Positions 22,772-32,264 are shown, counted from the first letter of the stretch. The stretch is DNA of 64,000 nucleotides from CBDFKS01 sp965248905 (GCA_965248905.1 CBDFKS010000006.1:1-64000), one strand, 5' to 3'. Program-made: numbers and translations. Notes: generated from the sequence alone by a model not told the origin.

Positions 22772-24133
22772 CTAAGTCTGGGCTTTACTTATCGACTTTA
22801 TTGTAGCAGGTACACCTACCGCCAGTCTATAGGCTGGAACGTCTTTTGTTACCACTGCACCAGCACCGGTCACAGCGCCTGCTCCTACCGTCACCGGAGC
22901 TACCAACATAGTGTCGCAACCGATGAACGCCCCCTCTTCCACCACGGTGCGGTGCTTCTCTACTCCGTCGTAGTTGCAGGTAACCATGCCGGCCCCAAGG
23001 TTCGCTTCGGATCCTATCGAGGCATCGCCTACATAACCGAAGTGGCCCATGGTCGCGCCTCGTGCAATCCTACTATTCTTGATCTCGGCGAAGTTTCCTA
23101 TATGAACGCCAGTTTCTAGATATGTGTCGGGCCTCAGGTGGCTAAATGGCCCAATGTCAACCGAGGCCTCTATCGTGGCTTCTTCCACAAAGGATGCCAC
23201 AATTTTGCACTCATCGCCGATCACCGAGTCTCGAACTACAGAGTTGGGGCCGATTGTGCAACGACCGCCAACCTTCGAGCTGCCCAGGACCATGGTGTTA
23301 GGGTATATCACTGTGTCCTCACCTAGCTCCACACTGGCATCCAAGAATGTGGATGCGGGGTCCAGCATGGTAACCCCCTCCTGCATCCACCTCTCTCGGA
23401 TTCGGCGGCGCATTACTCCCTCGGCCTCGGCCAGCTGTATTCTATCGTTTATGCCAAGGACCTCCTGGGAATCATCAGCGATAACGGCATCAACTCCGGC
23501 ACCTTGGGACGTAGCCATGCCGACGAGGGATGTGAGATAAATCTCTCCCGTTGCCTGAGACTCCTCGATTCGCGCCAGGTTATTCCAAAGCCAAGAGCCC
23601 TTGAAGCAATAAGCACCGGCGTTTACCTCTATCTCCGCTTGATCAACCTCCTTGCTATCCGAAGCTTCAACGAGGTTTACCACGTTACCCTCGTCATCTC
23701 GCACTATTCGGCCCATACGTTTCTGACCTCGCCAGGTCGCTGAGAGGAGGGTTATGGAAGAATCTTGAGCAAGATGATGAGAGAAAAGAGCTTTCAGTGT
23801 GGCGGGACGTATGAGGGGCGAATCCCCTCCGATGGCCAGTATTTGCTCAGCCTCCCCTTTGAGCAGTCCAGCCGCCTGCAGCAGAGCGTGACCCGTGCCT
23901 CTGGGTTGGTCCTGTAGAGCGTACTCTACGGTGCCTCCCAGGAGATGTTTAACTTCACGCTCATTTTCAGGTGATACTACCACTACGATCCGCTCAATGC
24001 CGGCCTGCCTGAGAGCTTCCACAGGGTAGAATACCAGCTCTCGGCCACACATCTTGTGAAGCACCTTTGATATGCGTGATCTCATCCTGACGCCCTTGCC
24101 TGCCGCCATGACTACACCTGCCCAGAGCTCCAT
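22772..24133 (-). CDS. glmU: Bifunctional UDP-GlcNAc pyrophosphorylase / GlcN-1-P acetyltransferase
   Basis: 453 residues, normal for GlmU. The uridylyltransferase half opens with VVMAAGKGVRMRSRISKVLHKMCGRELV and has QDQPRGTGHAL and IGGDSPLI. The C-terminal half is a left-handed beta-helix with hexapeptide repeats, including IGPFSHLRPDTYLETGVHIGNFAEIKNS, GHFGYVGDASIG and NYDGVEKHRTVVEEGAFIG, which carry the acetyltransferase residues. It makes UDP-N-acetylglucosamine for peptidoglycan or other glycans. The ATG at 24133 begins at the conserved sequence. It is divergent from nhaA with a 375-base gap. Confidence 0.95.
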   Translation of the reverse strand: MELWAGVVMAAGKGVRMRSRISKVLHKMCGRELVFYPVEALRQAGIERIVVVVSPENEREVKHLLGGTVEYALQDQPRGTGHALLQAAGLLKGEAEQILAIGGDSPLIRPATLKALFSHHLAQDSSITLLSATWRGQKRMGRIVRDDEGNVVNLVEASDSKEVDQAEIEVNAGAYCFKGSWLWNNLARIEESQATGEIYLTSLVGMATSQGAGVDAVIADDSQEVLGINDRIQLAEAEGVMRRRIRERWMQEGVTMLDPASTFLDASVELGEDTVIYPNTMVLGSSKVGGRCTIGPNSVVRDSVIGDECKIVASFVEEATIEASVDIGPFSHLRPDTYLETGVHIGNFAEIKNSRIARGATMGHFGYVGDASIGSEANLGAGMVTCNYDGVEKHRTVVEEGAFIGCDTMLVAPVTVGAGAVTGAGAVVTKDVPAYRLAVGVPATIKSISKAQT

Positions 24134-24508
24134 AGCATCACCCCCTGGAAGGAATCCGTAATCGCCTTCGCTAGACAGCGATATATGCTTAATGTTAGGG
24201 TCGCTCTGTACGCGTAGTCAAGGTTGGCAACCTACCGCTAACGGGTCTAGCCGCTGCTTCGATGCCGTCAACGTACGAAGAACTCACCCTGGCATTGGCG
24301 AACTTGGAGCATGCCGACACTGATGGTATAATCTGCCATTGCATCGAGGCTACTGTTGCCCCCAGACGGCAGAGGTAGCACGGTCTAGGTGTCTGACAAC
24401 ATTTTAAGGGCAACCAGTCGGACATCCACGACGTGCGCTTATAAACAACCTGTCTTACTGAGCGGTAAGATGATATGCGCCTGAGAAGCACCGGGATCAG
24501 GAGAAACC
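24134..24508. other. Divergent intergenic region between glmU and nhaA
   Basis: No gene is supported. A minus-strand frame of 98 codons here has no ribosome site and unlikely composition. A short stem CTTAC/GTAAG (near 24453-24468) lies just upstream of the nhaA ribosome site. Both promoters must lie in this stretch, but no good -35/-10 pair stands out. Confidence 0.4.
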
Positions 24509-25765
24509 TTGAATAAAGCCCAACGGATCATCGGTTTCCTGCAAGAGTTCTCCATCCCTCTCCTTCTAGGCGTTGTAGCCAGCCTGATTTTGGCTAACAT
24601 CGACCTCCACTTCTACGAAAAGATGGTGGACTACCACGTTTTCGGGGACGATGCCCAGGTGTTCGGCCATCCCCTCACTGCTCACTTCCTCATCAACGAG
24701 ATGTTCATGGTGTTCTTCTTCGGCATCGCAGCCAAAGAGATCACCGACTCCGTACTACCAGGTGGGTCGCTGAACCCAATAGGTAGAGCTATTAATCCTC
24801 TGTTCGGCACTTTAGGAGGAATTATTGGCCCCGCAGGTCTTTATGTCCTGCTTGCGTTTGTCTTTTATGGGGGAAGCGACGATTTTTCGACTATCGCTGA
24901 CGGATGGGCCATCCCAACCGCTACAGACATAGCGTTGGCCTGGCTTGTAGCTCGGATCGTCTTCGGAGCCGGACATCCTGCGGTAAACTTCCTTCTTTTG
25001 CTTGCGGTAGCGGATGACGCCATTGGTTTAGGGATTATCGCCGTCTTCTATCCAGACCCTGAGGAGCCGGTCGCACCCATATGGCTGCTGCTTACCGCTG
25101 GAGGGATGGGCGTTGCCTATGCAATGCGCCGAGCAGGCGTCAGCCAGTGGATAGCATACATCGGTATAGCGGGGGTTATGAGCTGGGTCGGACTGCTCAA
25201 GGCGGCCATCGAGCCCGCCCTTGCATTGGTGGTCATAGTGCCCTTCCTGCCAGCCATCACACGACATGGAGTTGTCACTGCAGCGAAGAAGCAACCCGAC
25301 GGCGATGAACACCCGATTTCGTCACCCGGTCATCTATCCAATCACAGCCCTTTGCAGCAGTTCGAACACCATCTCAAGCTCTTTGTGGATATTGGCCTGT
25401 TCTTCTTCGCCTTCGCCAATGCGGGCGTCGCCTTTTCATCCATCAACTCGGTAACCTTGATAGTCCTTCTATCTTTGATAATAGGCAAGATGGTTGGAAT
25501 CTCATTATTCTCGGCCCTCGGCTCCAAAATCGGCTTTCCCCTGCCTGCTGGTATGGGGATCAAACACCTCGTTGTCGCGGGACTCATAGCCGGCCTGGGC
25601 CTAACAGTCGCCCTGTTCGTAGCAGGAAAGGCGTTCCCAGGTCCGCCGTTTCAAGACCCAGCCAAAATGGGAGCAGTGTTTAGCTTCGCCGTGATTATAC
25701 CCGCGGTGATCTTAGGGACCGTCTTCAAGGTCAAAGAAATAAAGAGCATCCGCATACAAAAATAA
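24509..25765 (+). CDS. nhaA: Na+/H+ antiporter NhaA
   Basis: 418 residues from a TTG start with CAGGAGAAACC directly upstream. About 11-12 membrane spans. The family signature is present: LNEMF-like HFLINEMFMVFFFGIAAKEI, ATDIALAWLVARIVFG and the ion-binding double aspartate in LLLAVADDAIGLGIIAVFY. Exchanges external protons for cytosolic sodium. The C-terminal part has an unusually long cytosolic loop (about residues 250-290, His/Lys-rich: KKQPDGDEHPISSPGHLSNHS), which may serve in pH sensing. Stands alone. Confidence 0.92.
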   Translation: MNKAQRIIGFLQEFSIPLLLGVVASLILANIDLHFYEKMVDYHVFGDDAQVFGHPLTAHFLINEMFMVFFFGIAAKEITDSVLPGGSLNPIGRAINPLFGTLGGIIGPAGLYVLLAFVFYGGSDDFSTIADGWAIPTATDIALAWLVARIVFGAGHPAVNFLLLLAVADDAIGLGIIAVFYPDPEEPVAPIWLLLTAGGMGVAYAMRRAGVSQWIAYIGIAGVMSWVGLLKAAIEPALALVVIVPFLPAITRHGVVTAAKKQPDGDEHPISSPGHLSNHSPLQQFEHHLKLFVDIGLFFFAFANAGVAFSSINSVTLIVLLSLIIGKMVGISLFSALGSKIGFPLPAGMGIKHLVVAGLIAGLGLTVALFVAGKAFPGPPFQDPAKMGAVFSFAVIIPAVILGTVFKVKEIKSIRIQK

Positions 25766-25909
25766 AATCAATCCAGCCACAGTGTAGGCGGCATACAAAC
25801 CCTCTGACGTGCTTGCTGCTTAACAGCACAGTCCTGCGTCGGGCGAGGGGCAGTCCACAAAAGCTCCTTGTTCTGTAGTTCAAGTGCATGATATGCTTAA
25901 GTCCGGAGG

Positions 25910-25984
25910 GCCCCCGTAGCTCAGAGGATAGAGCACTGGCCTCCGGAGTCAGGTGCGGGAGTTCGAGTCTCCCCGGGGGTACCA
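25910..25984 (+). tRNA. tRNA-Arg (anticodon CCG)
   Basis: 75 nt with encoded CCA. Acceptor GCCCCCG/CGGGGGT, D-arm GCTCAGAGGATAGAGC, anticodon stem CTGGC/GTCAG around CTCCGGA (anticodon CCG, reads CGG), T-arm GGGAGTTCGAGTCTCCC. Followed 24 bases later by tRNA-Pro in the same direction. Confidence 0.96.
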
Positions 25985-26008
25985 TCTCGCTCAACCCCAT
26001 GGAAACGT

Positions 26009-26083
26009 CGGGGCGTGGCGCAGCGGTAGCGCGCCTGGTTTGGGACCAGGAGGTCGGCAGTTCAAACCTGCCCGCCCCGACCA
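26009..26083 (+). tRNA. tRNA-Pro (anticodon TGG)
   Basis: 75 nt with encoded CCA. Acceptor CGGGGCG/CGCCCCG, D-arm GCGCAGCGGTAGCGC, anticodon stem CCTGG/CCAGG around TTTGGGA (anticodon TGG, reads CCA and likely other CCN), T-arm GGCAGTTCAAACCTGCC. Probably processed from one precursor with tRNA-Arg. Confidence 0.96.
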
Positions 26084-26305
26084 GTACTATTTCCCCCTGT
26101 GCATTAGCGTTTTAGCGGTATCATTGTGATATTCGTATAACCTGCGGATAGCTTGCTTGTGCCGATTGTTTAGCGCCACACAGCCAGGTGGAGTGATCCA
26201 ACACAGGAACGCAAATAGAAATCGGAAAAGCGAATCTGCCGATAACCAGACATCCAAACCAAATAGATACACGTAATCTACATCAAAGGAGGCCATGACA
26301 GTTTC

Positions 26306-26335
26306 TTGACAAAGCTGATTTGCTTTTGTTACAGT
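26306..26335 (+). promoter_or_regulatory. Promoter of the binding-lipoprotein gene
   Basis: TTGACA (26306-26311) with TTACAG or the overlapping TACAGT (26329-26335), spacing 17-18. It lies about 80 bases before the GTG start. The rest of the 332-base gap after tRNA-Pro (26084-26415) shows no gene that I trust. Confidence 0.65.
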
Positions 26336-26415
26336 GATGGACGGTTTGGGAGTCTAAACTAGATTGTCCAACGACACGGCCAGTTAAACCAAGCTAATTC
26401 ATACGGAGGTGGACT

Positions 26416-28266
26416 GTGGCATATCAATGGTTGACCAAACCCAAGTGGCTCATACTCTTGCCCCTTGTGGCGATACTGTTAGTCGCCGTAGCGTGCGGAG
26501 ACGATGCCACGCCGGAGCCCCAGGTAATCGAAAAGGAAGTTATCAAAGAGGTCCCGGTAGAGGTTATAAAGGAAGTACCCGTAGAGGTAATTAAAGAGAT
26601 TATCAAAGAGGTACCTAAGGAAGTAGTTAAAGAGGTAGTTAAAGAGGTAATTAAAGAGGTAGAGGTACCCGTAACCAGGATTGCGATAGCAACGCCGACA
26701 CCAGGTCCAGCGATGGTGATGTCCAAGGTCACCCGGCTGAAGTTCGCTACCCCCGCTCCGTGGGTAGAGCTAACCGTACCTTGGGACGGGGACACTTGGG
26801 GCACCAATCTCGCTGTCAGGAACCACATGGAGCCCCTCATAGAGAGACATTACAAGACAGGGGAAATGCTGCCTTTGTTGGCGAACTCATGGAGCCAGGA
26901 CACTCCCGATGCAAAGAACTGGACATTTAACCTGAAGCAGGGTGTGCCCTTCTCTTATGGATGGGGAGATTTCTCCGCCCAAGACGTGGCCCACGTTATC
27001 AGGCAAGTCACCGCGGATGGGGCCATTCCCTCAGACAACTCCGCCTATAGGATATATCTGGGCCAGGATCTTGCCGAGCGGGAGAGTAGGGTCGTTCAAG
27101 TGGACGACCACACCGTGACCTTCAACCTCAAGGTACCCGAGCCTGACTTCAATGCCGAGATAAGCGCCTCCCACGGCGTCATGCTGATGCACAGCAAGAG
27201 GCAGTGGGACGAGGCGGGCGAGGCAGAGTCCCGGGCTCGGGCTGCTGGCACCGGCCCCTGGAAGTTCATCAAGCATACCCCCGGTTTTAGCCTTCTGTGG
27301 GAGGCAAAAGAGAACCATCACAAGAAAAGCCCCGAGTTCAAAGAGTTCGAGATGGTCCTGAGCCCGGAGCCAGCCACCCGCATGGCCATGCTGCTCACGG
27401 GCGAGGCCCACATGGCAGAGTTGCCACGAGACCTCCATGCCCAGATGGTTTCTCAGGGCCTGAAGGTACAGAGCAGCGAAGGCGTTGCCACCCAGATTTT
27501 CTATCTCATGGCAGGATCCTACCTGCCCAATACGCCTGCGTATCAGCCCGACGGAGTGTTTGCGAGTGTCAAGGTTAGGGAGGCCGTCAACCGAGCCATC
27601 AATCGCGAGCTGATAATAAACCAGATCTTCAAGGGCGTCGGGGTGCCCCAAAGGGTGTTCACGGGTCACCCGGACCTGTACGGTTGGGATAACCGGTTCG
27701 AAACCGAGTGGGAGGAGAAGTACGGCTACGACGTAGAGAAAGCCAAGCAACTCATCAAAGATGCCGGTTTCGAGGGCGCCAGCGTAGAAGTAATGTCATT
27801 CACTCTGGCGGGACTGCCCGAGGCGTCCCAGATGGCTGAAGTCCTTCAACAAGAGCTAAAGGCTATTGGTCTGAACGCAACGATAACCACCCAGGACTGG
27901 GCCAGGCTATTCGAGAGGCTGCGGAACAGGCAAGGCCACGGCATGGTATGGCCCCAGAAGACCAGCTTCACCACGTCCCTCCAGGTGACCAGGTGGTATA
28001 ACACCGACACCGGATGCTGTTCCACCTTTTTGGACTCCTTCCTAGAAGAGACCCATACGAAGGCGCGGGGAGCCCAGAACATAGAGGACCGGAACGAATT
28101 CATGCGTCAGATTCTGGCGTTCAAATTCGACAACTACGGTGAAGCGCCCCTGCTGTGGGTACCTTCTCAGGTGATAATAGACCCGAAGGTGATAGCAAGC
28201 TACACCTGGCCGGGAGTAATAGACGCAGGCTTCGACCACTTCGAGTACATTGTGCCTGCGGGCTAG
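26416..28266 (+). CDS. Oligopeptide-type ABC substrate-binding lipoprotein (SBP_bac_5) with Lys-Glu-Val linker
   Basis: 616 residues, GTG start with GGAGGTGGACT upstream. Lipobox LLVAVAC puts the lipid-modified Cys at 27. Residues about 37-82 repeat short units such as KEVIKEVPVEV and KEVVKEV, a stiff charged linker seen in many Chloroflexota lipoproteins. The rest is a full cluster-C binding protein (MEPLIERHYKTGEMLPLLANSW, WTFNLKQGVPFSYGWGDFSAQDV, YDVEKAKQLIKDAGFEGASVEV, PLLWVPSQVII). It would capture peptides or other solutes outside the cell. No permease or ATPase gene is adjacent; the gene stands alone between its own promoter and a terminator. Confidence 0.9.
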   Translation: MAYQWLTKPKWLILLPLVAILLVAVACGDDATPEPQVIEKEVIKEVPVEVIKEVPVEVIKEIIKEVPKEVVKEVVKEVIKEVEVPVTRIAIATPTPGPAMVMSKVTRLKFATPAPWVELTVPWDGDTWGTNLAVRNHMEPLIERHYKTGEMLPLLANSWSQDTPDAKNWTFNLKQGVPFSYGWGDFSAQDVAHVIRQVTADGAIPSDNSAYRIYLGQDLAERESRVVQVDDHTVTFNLKVPEPDFNAEISASHGVMLMHSKRQWDEAGEAESRARAAGTGPWKFIKHTPGFSLLWEAKENHHKKSPEFKEFEMVLSPEPATRMAMLLTGEAHMAELPRDLHAQMVSQGLKVQSSEGVATQIFYLMAGSYLPNTPAYQPDGVFASVKVREAVNRAINRELIINQIFKGVGVPQRVFTGHPDLYGWDNRFETEWEEKYGYDVEKAKQLIKDAGFEGASVEVMSFTLAGLPEASQMAEVLQQELKAIGLNATITTQDWARLFERLRNRQGHGMVWPQKTSFTTSLQVTRWYNTDTGCCSTFLDSFLEETHTKARGAQNIEDRNEFMRQILAFKFDNYGEAPLLWVPSQVIIDPKVIASYTWPGVIDAGFDHFEYIVPAG

Positions 28267-28320
28267 GCGTAACCCCGATCAGAGTGTCCTAGACGCACAG
28301 TAATAGTGCAAGAGTGCAAA

Positions 28321-28354
28321 ACAGGGTGGCCAGACTATAATCTGGCCACCCTGT
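28321..28354 (+). terminator. Terminator of the binding-lipoprotein gene
   Basis: ACAGGGTGGCCAGA pairs with TCTGGCCACCCTGT across a 6-base loop (CTATAA), extended by flanking AA/TT and followed by TTTG. It ends 54 bases after the stop codon. Confidence 0.85.
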
Positions 28355-28507
28355 TTGTCTGCTATAGTAATCGAGGAATTTATGATCCAGGGACGAAAGG
28401 AATTAGCGCTGTATTTACCACGACCCTATGCAACTATCCCCTTTAATGGGCCATCTAATAAGCTGAACTTCGAACCACGGTACTAGTGAGGAAACCTCAG
28501 GAGGCCA

Positions 28508-29458
28508 ATGGACATGCTAAACAACCTATGGCGAGCGGGTATCGTATTTCTGCCGCTGACAGTCCTGATCGTCCTGGCCTGCGGTGGAGAGGACTCAGTG
28601 CCCACGCCGACACTCTCACCAGTACCGACACCTACCCTCTCGCCCACATCCACATCGACAACCACCGTCACCGATGACATAACCGTAGGCGTCATTTCCA
28701 CGGACCTGAGTATCGGACCAAACCGACTAGCCTTTTTCCTCCTTGATAACGATCGACAAACCATCAGGGCGCCCAAAGCCAGCGTTCAGCTTGTCCACTC
28801 GGAGGGCGAGTCAGCAGCCGATACGCGAAAGGTGACTGAAGCCCGGTTCCGTCCATGGCCTTTAGGGGAACTCGGGATATACACCAGTCAGGTTAATCTG
28901 GAGCGGGCAGGCGGCTGGGAAATGCAAGTAGACATTACCAAATCCGACGGATCGACCCTTTCGGGCCAGACAGTATTCCCGGTGCAGGAAATAAGTTCAA
29001 CTCCAGCCATCGGCTCTCCGGCGCCACTCACCAGAAATAAGACGAGCCGGGACGTGAATAACCTGGAGGAGCTGACGACCGCTAGTTCTCCCGATCCGTC
29101 ACTTTATGCCATGACGATCGAAGAGGCCATAACCAGCAAGAAATCCCTGGTCGTGGTATTCGCCACTCCGGCCTTTTGCCAGACTTCAACCTGCGGTCCC
29201 CAGGTTGAAGTCATAAGTGAGCTGAAAGAGCGATATCAAGATGAAGTCAACTTTATTCATGTCGAGGTGTTCGACAATCCCCATGAGATACAGGGCGACC
29301 TCAGTCTAGCCAGGACCGCCGACGCCGTGGCGGAATGGGGGCTGCCCACCGAGCCATGGACCTTCGTAGTGGACGGTGAAGGACAGATATATTCCAAGTT
29401 CGAGGCATTCACCACAGCCGAGGAGCTTGAGGAGCAGCTAAATATGCTCCTACGGTAA
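28508..29458 (+). CDS. Lipoprotein with C-terminal thioredoxin-like domain
   Basis: 316 residues. Lipobox LIVLAC (Cys25) followed by a Pro/Thr/Ser-rich linker (about 30-55). Residues about 58-160 look like an Ig-like sandwich, and residues about 200-316 like a thioredoxin fold: SLVVVFATPAFCQTSTCGPQVEVISELKERY, VNFIHVEV, WGLPTEPWTFVVDGEGQIYSKFEAF (cis-Pro region). The redox pair is Cys224-x4-Cys229 rather than CxxC, a spacing that resembles SCO/AhpE-like or non-classical active sites. It is probably an extracytoplasmic redox or metal-handling protein. Confidence 0.75.
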   Translation: MDMLNNLWRAGIVFLPLTVLIVLACGGEDSVPTPTLSPVPTPTLSPTSTSTTTVTDDITVGVISTDLSIGPNRLAFFLLDNDRQTIRAPKASVQLVHSEGESAADTRKVTEARFRPWPLGELGIYTSQVNLERAGGWEMQVDITKSDGSTLSGQTVFPVQEISSTPAIGSPAPLTRNKTSRDVNNLEELTTASSPDPSLYAMTIEEAITSKKSLVVVFATPAFCQTSTCGPQVEVISELKERYQDEVNFIHVEVFDNPHEIQGDLSLARTADAVAEWGLPTEPWTFVVDGEGQIYSKFEAFTTAEELEEQLNMLLR

Positions 29459-29475
29459 CCTATTCAGGGTTTATA

Positions 29476-29871
29476 TCAGTCAGCCACTTCGCTAATAATC
29501 AGCCCTTCGGGGGTTTCCACATAGCGAACAGTGACTGGTTGAGCCAGGAATTGGTGCTGCAACAGGTGCGAGGGTGTCATGCCAACGAAGACCTCAGCCT
29601 TGAAGGTCCATCGGGCGCCTGCTTCATCCTCAATGATCAAAGAGTCCAGTTTAGTGAGAGAGCCGGACTCGACGGCCACGACCAACCCACGGACCTCGTT
29701 AATTACACTGGTCGGGACCGGCGCTGGGGTCTGGCCCGACTCGTTCTGCGTTTCATCTCCACAGGCACCTGTGATGAGCAGACACGTCACTAGAATGAAT
29801 CCAGCGAATAGGGCTGGCCCTTTCGTCGCCGAATACCCCCTATTTATGATGACCAGATATACTTCGGCCAC
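29476..29871 (-). CDS. Small lipoprotein
   Basis: 131 residues; hydrophobic segment FAGFILVTCLLITGACGDE with a lipobox (LITGAC, Cys37). The mature part has a short disordered linker (SGQTPAPVPTS) and a small beta-rich domain (VRGLVVAVESGSLTKLDSLIIEDEAGARWTFKAEV...VTVRYVETPEGLIISEVAD). No family is recognised; the fold looks like an OB or SH3-like barrel. It follows the UnbV-type gene by 22 bases on the same strand, so they may be co-expressed. Confidence 0.65.
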   Translation of the reverse strand: MAEVYLVIINRGYSATKGPALFAGFILVTCLLITGACGDETQNESGQTPAPVPTSVINEVRGLVVAVESGSLTKLDSLIIEDEAGARWTFKAEVFVGMTPSHLLQHQFLAQPVTVRYVETPEGLIISEVAD

Positions 29872-29892
29872 CTGATGTAAGACCTAGGTTGC

Positions 29893-31977
29893 TCACGGTG
29901 CCTCTATCACGGTTATTCTCTGGTTGGGAGACACGTCTGTAAGGGTTTGCACAGCCCCACTGGGCCAGAGGATTTGGACCGAGTCCACCATTGTTGCTTT
30001 GCCCAATCCGAAGTGTACGGCTAGCATATTTTGGCATTTGTCGCTTGTACCGGCCGCTACCTCCCTAATCTGAGTGCGTCCACCAGCGGTAATGGAGACG
30101 CGCGCTCCGATACCGTCACGATTGCTGGCGGTGCCCACTGTCTTGATGATTAGCCAGTTATTTCCCCAATCACAGCTGTTTTGGAAGAGCTTGGCACGCT
30201 CTCCTACATTGGCGGCCTTGCCCAAGTTGACCATATAGAGGTCCAAACAGCCATCTTTGTTGAAGTCAGCGTAGGCGACTCCCCTCCCAACTCCACTGTC
30301 ATCCGCCCCACTGATGGGGGACACATCGGTAAAGCTTCCGTCGCCATTATTGCGAAACAGGACATTTGGTTGTTCTCTACGATTCATATCCGGGTCCAGG
30401 TCCAAGAAACCGCTGGCTACGTACAGGTCTTCGTCCCCATCATTGTCATAATCGAAGAACACTGTGCCCCAACTGACCCTGTCCTGCTTTCGGACCATCC
30501 CGGCACCGACGCCGGCCTCCGACGTGGTGTCGGTAAAGCTCAGACCATCGCCGTCATTGGCTAGCAAGACGTTGTCTCCCATGTTGGTCATAAAAAAGTC
30601 CAGATGTCCGTCAATGTTATAGTCGCCCACCGCCAAGCCCATGCCAAACATCGCCACGTCGGCACCTGAGCTCCCCGAAATGTCCTCGAAGCTCCAGCCT
30701 GCCTCCTCAGATGGGCCATCGTTGCGCCAGAGCACGTTCGGCTGAATTTTGTCTCCGAAGTCGTTGACCACGTACAGGTCGGAGTCGCCGTCGTTATCGT
30801 AGTCCACCCAGCCAGGCTGGAAGCCCGCACCCCAAAGATTGCCCACCGGCCAAGTAGTGCCGTCGGGAGCAGAGGTATCGCCCAGCAGGTGACTCACTTC
30901 GGAGAATGAGCCGTCTTGGTTGTTGTGGTAAAGGGCCAAGGCTCTGACGTCGCTAATACTGGGCACCAGCATGCCGCCGCCAATGACACGGTCTTTCGTC
31001 TCGTTTACGTGCCGCACCACCACGAAGTCCAGGAAACCATCTCGATCATAATCTCCCCAGGCACAGCCCATGGAACGATATGTGAGGTCCGGGTCACCAA
31101 GGCCTACAGCGGCAGTGACATCTGTGAAAGTCCCATCGAGATTATTGTGGAAAAGCTTGCTGGAGCCCCAGTTGGACACGAACAGGTCTTGGCCACCGTC
31201 ATTGTCATAGTCGGCTGCACAGCCACCGTTACCCTTACCATCCAGATCGCTAACGCCCGCTTCCATGGCCACGTCAGTGAAGGTGCCATCGCCATTGTTG
31301 TGGTAAAGGGCATTATATCCCTTCGAATCGAAGACCTGTGTTGGATTGGTCTTAGCAGTGGTGACATAGATGTCGTCATTGCCGTCATCGTTGTAGTCGA
31401 AGATGATAACGCCCGCTCCGATGGATATAACGTCCTTATCATCCCTATAATGCAGAAAGTCCACGCCAGTCGTCTCACCAACGTCGGTGAAAATTGGAGG
31501 CTCGTAGGCGAAGCCGTCCTCTAACACACTAAAGTCACCATCAGTCGCCGCCACTACCACGTTCACCTTACCAGGGCCGTGGGGTGGTGTATAAACGGAC
31601 AGGCTGGTGGACTCCAGCAGCTCCTCGACATCCAAGATTTCGACCTTCTCCGCCTCTATTCCTCCGATGATTACCACGGTCTGCAGGCCCAGACCTGTGC
31701 CCGTGACAGTAACCATAGTCCCGCCAAGGGTGGAGCCGGCGACGGGATCTACTCCTACTATGCTAATAGGACCTCTATCGCCCAGAATCAGCTCAGGGGC
31801 ACCTATATCGTCCGTAGGAGCCATGGACGTAGTACCCGGCACTGCGGGGGTTGGCATCGCAGTTTCTTCGGGCGTGGTGGCATCAGGCTCCGAGTCACAG
31901 GCTGCGGCTAGAAGCGACAACACCAAGCACAGGCCTAAGAGGACCCCTACTTTAATTTTACTTAACGTTGAAAACAT
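29893..31977 (-). CDS. FG-GAP/VCBS repeat lipoprotein with IPT and ASPIC/UnbV domains
   Basis: About 694 residues. Lipobox LSLLAAAC near residue 26. An IPT/TIG domain follows (ISIVGVDPVAGSTLGGTMVTVTGTGLG). The central part is a beta-propeller built of at least seven FG-GAP/VCBS units with calcium-type Asp loops (FDYNDDGNDDIYV, ADYDNDGGQDLFV, GDYDRDGFLDFVV, VDYDNDGDSDLYV, GDYNIDGHLDFFM, FDYDNDGDEDLYV, ADFNKDGCLDLYM). The C terminus is an ASPIC/UnbV domain (NNWLIIKTVGTASNRDGIGARV...QILWPSGAVQTL). It is a surface protein likely to bind ligands or carbohydrate. ATG 31977 is chosen, since it directly precedes the signal sequence. Confidence 0.88.
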   Translation of the reverse strand: MFSTLSKIKVGVLLGLCLVLSLLAAACDSEPDATTPEETAMPTPAVPGTTSMAPTDDIGAPELILGDRGPISIVGVDPVAGSTLGGTMVTVTGTGLGLQTVVIIGGIEAEKVEILDVEELLESTSLSVYTPPHGPGKVNVVVAATDGDFSVLEDGFAYEPPIFTDVGETTGVDFLHYRDDKDVISIGAGVIIFDYNDDGNDDIYVTTAKTNPTQVFDSKGYNALYHNNGDGTFTDVAMEAGVSDLDGKGNGGCAADYDNDGGQDLFVSNWGSSKLFHNNLDGTFTDVTAAVGLGDPDLTYRSMGCAWGDYDRDGFLDFVVVRHVNETKDRVIGGGMLVPSISDVRALALYHNNQDGSFSEVSHLLGDTSAPDGTTWPVGNLWGAGFQPGWVDYDNDGDSDLYVVNDFGDKIQPNVLWRNDGPSEEAGWSFEDISGSSGADVAMFGMGLAVGDYNIDGHLDFFMTNMGDNVLLANDGDGLSFTDTTSEAGVGAGMVRKQDRVSWGTVFFDYDNDGDEDLYVASGFLDLDPDMNRREQPNVLFRNNGDGSFTDVSPISGADDSGVGRGVAYADFNKDGCLDLYMVNLGKAANVGERAKLFQNSCDWGNNWLIIKTVGTASNRDGIGARVSITAGGRTQIREVAAGTSDKCQNMLAVHFGLGKATMVDSVQILWPSGAVQTLTDVSPNQRITVIEAP

Positions 31978-32045
31978 GGTCTTTGAGTAGCAGAACATTC
32001 TGTTAGATATACGAGCACTGTGGATTTACAGTTTCCAATTATAGC

Positions 32046-32091
32046 GTATGTGAATGAAGGGATTCAAGGGTATGTGAATGAAGGGATTCAA
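32046..32091. repeat. Short direct repeat, two 22-bp copies
   Basis: GTATGTGAATGAAGGGATTC plus AA occurs at 32046-32067 and again at 32070-32091, period 24. It lies about 50 bases upstream of the UnbV-type gene, so could be a duplicated regulator site. The surrounding 418-base gap (31999-32416) has no gene. Confidence 0.65.
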
Positions 32092-32241
32092 TTGAAGGTA
32101 ATCGGAATGTAGGGCCTTTCGATTATCTTTGATAAGTAGAAGACTACCTGTCATGGTGAGCTACATCCTGAGCACAGCGGAAGGGTTGTCGAACCACGGG
32201 GCCCCTTAGACAAGCTTAGTGCCGGCTCCGACCTTCGGTCA

Positions 32242-32264
32242 CCCTTCTCCCAGTGGGAGAAGGG
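32242..32264. repeat. Dispersed hairpin repeat (CCCTTCTCCC type)
   Basis: CCCTTCTCCC and its complement GGGAGAAGGG around AGT. Flanking GGCCTGGGATGAGGG is also part of this common intergenic repeat. Related hairpins lie at 37628-37650 and 60261-60283. They probably act as transcription or mRNA-end elements and are spread through the genome. Confidence 0.65.

Noticed and set aside
24195..24491. 98-codon minus-strand frame between glmU and nhaA
   Set aside because: No ribosome site and Cys/Arg/Ser-rich low-quality composition.
26087..26296. 69-codon minus-strand frame next to tRNA-Pro
   Set aside because: Unusual aromatic composition, no good ribosome site, and it overlaps the upstream region of a promoter; not supported.
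26520..26665. Short-period repeat resembling a CRISPR-like or satellite tract
   Set aside because: It encodes the Lys-Glu-Val linker of the lipoprotein; no spacers, and no cas genes in the window.
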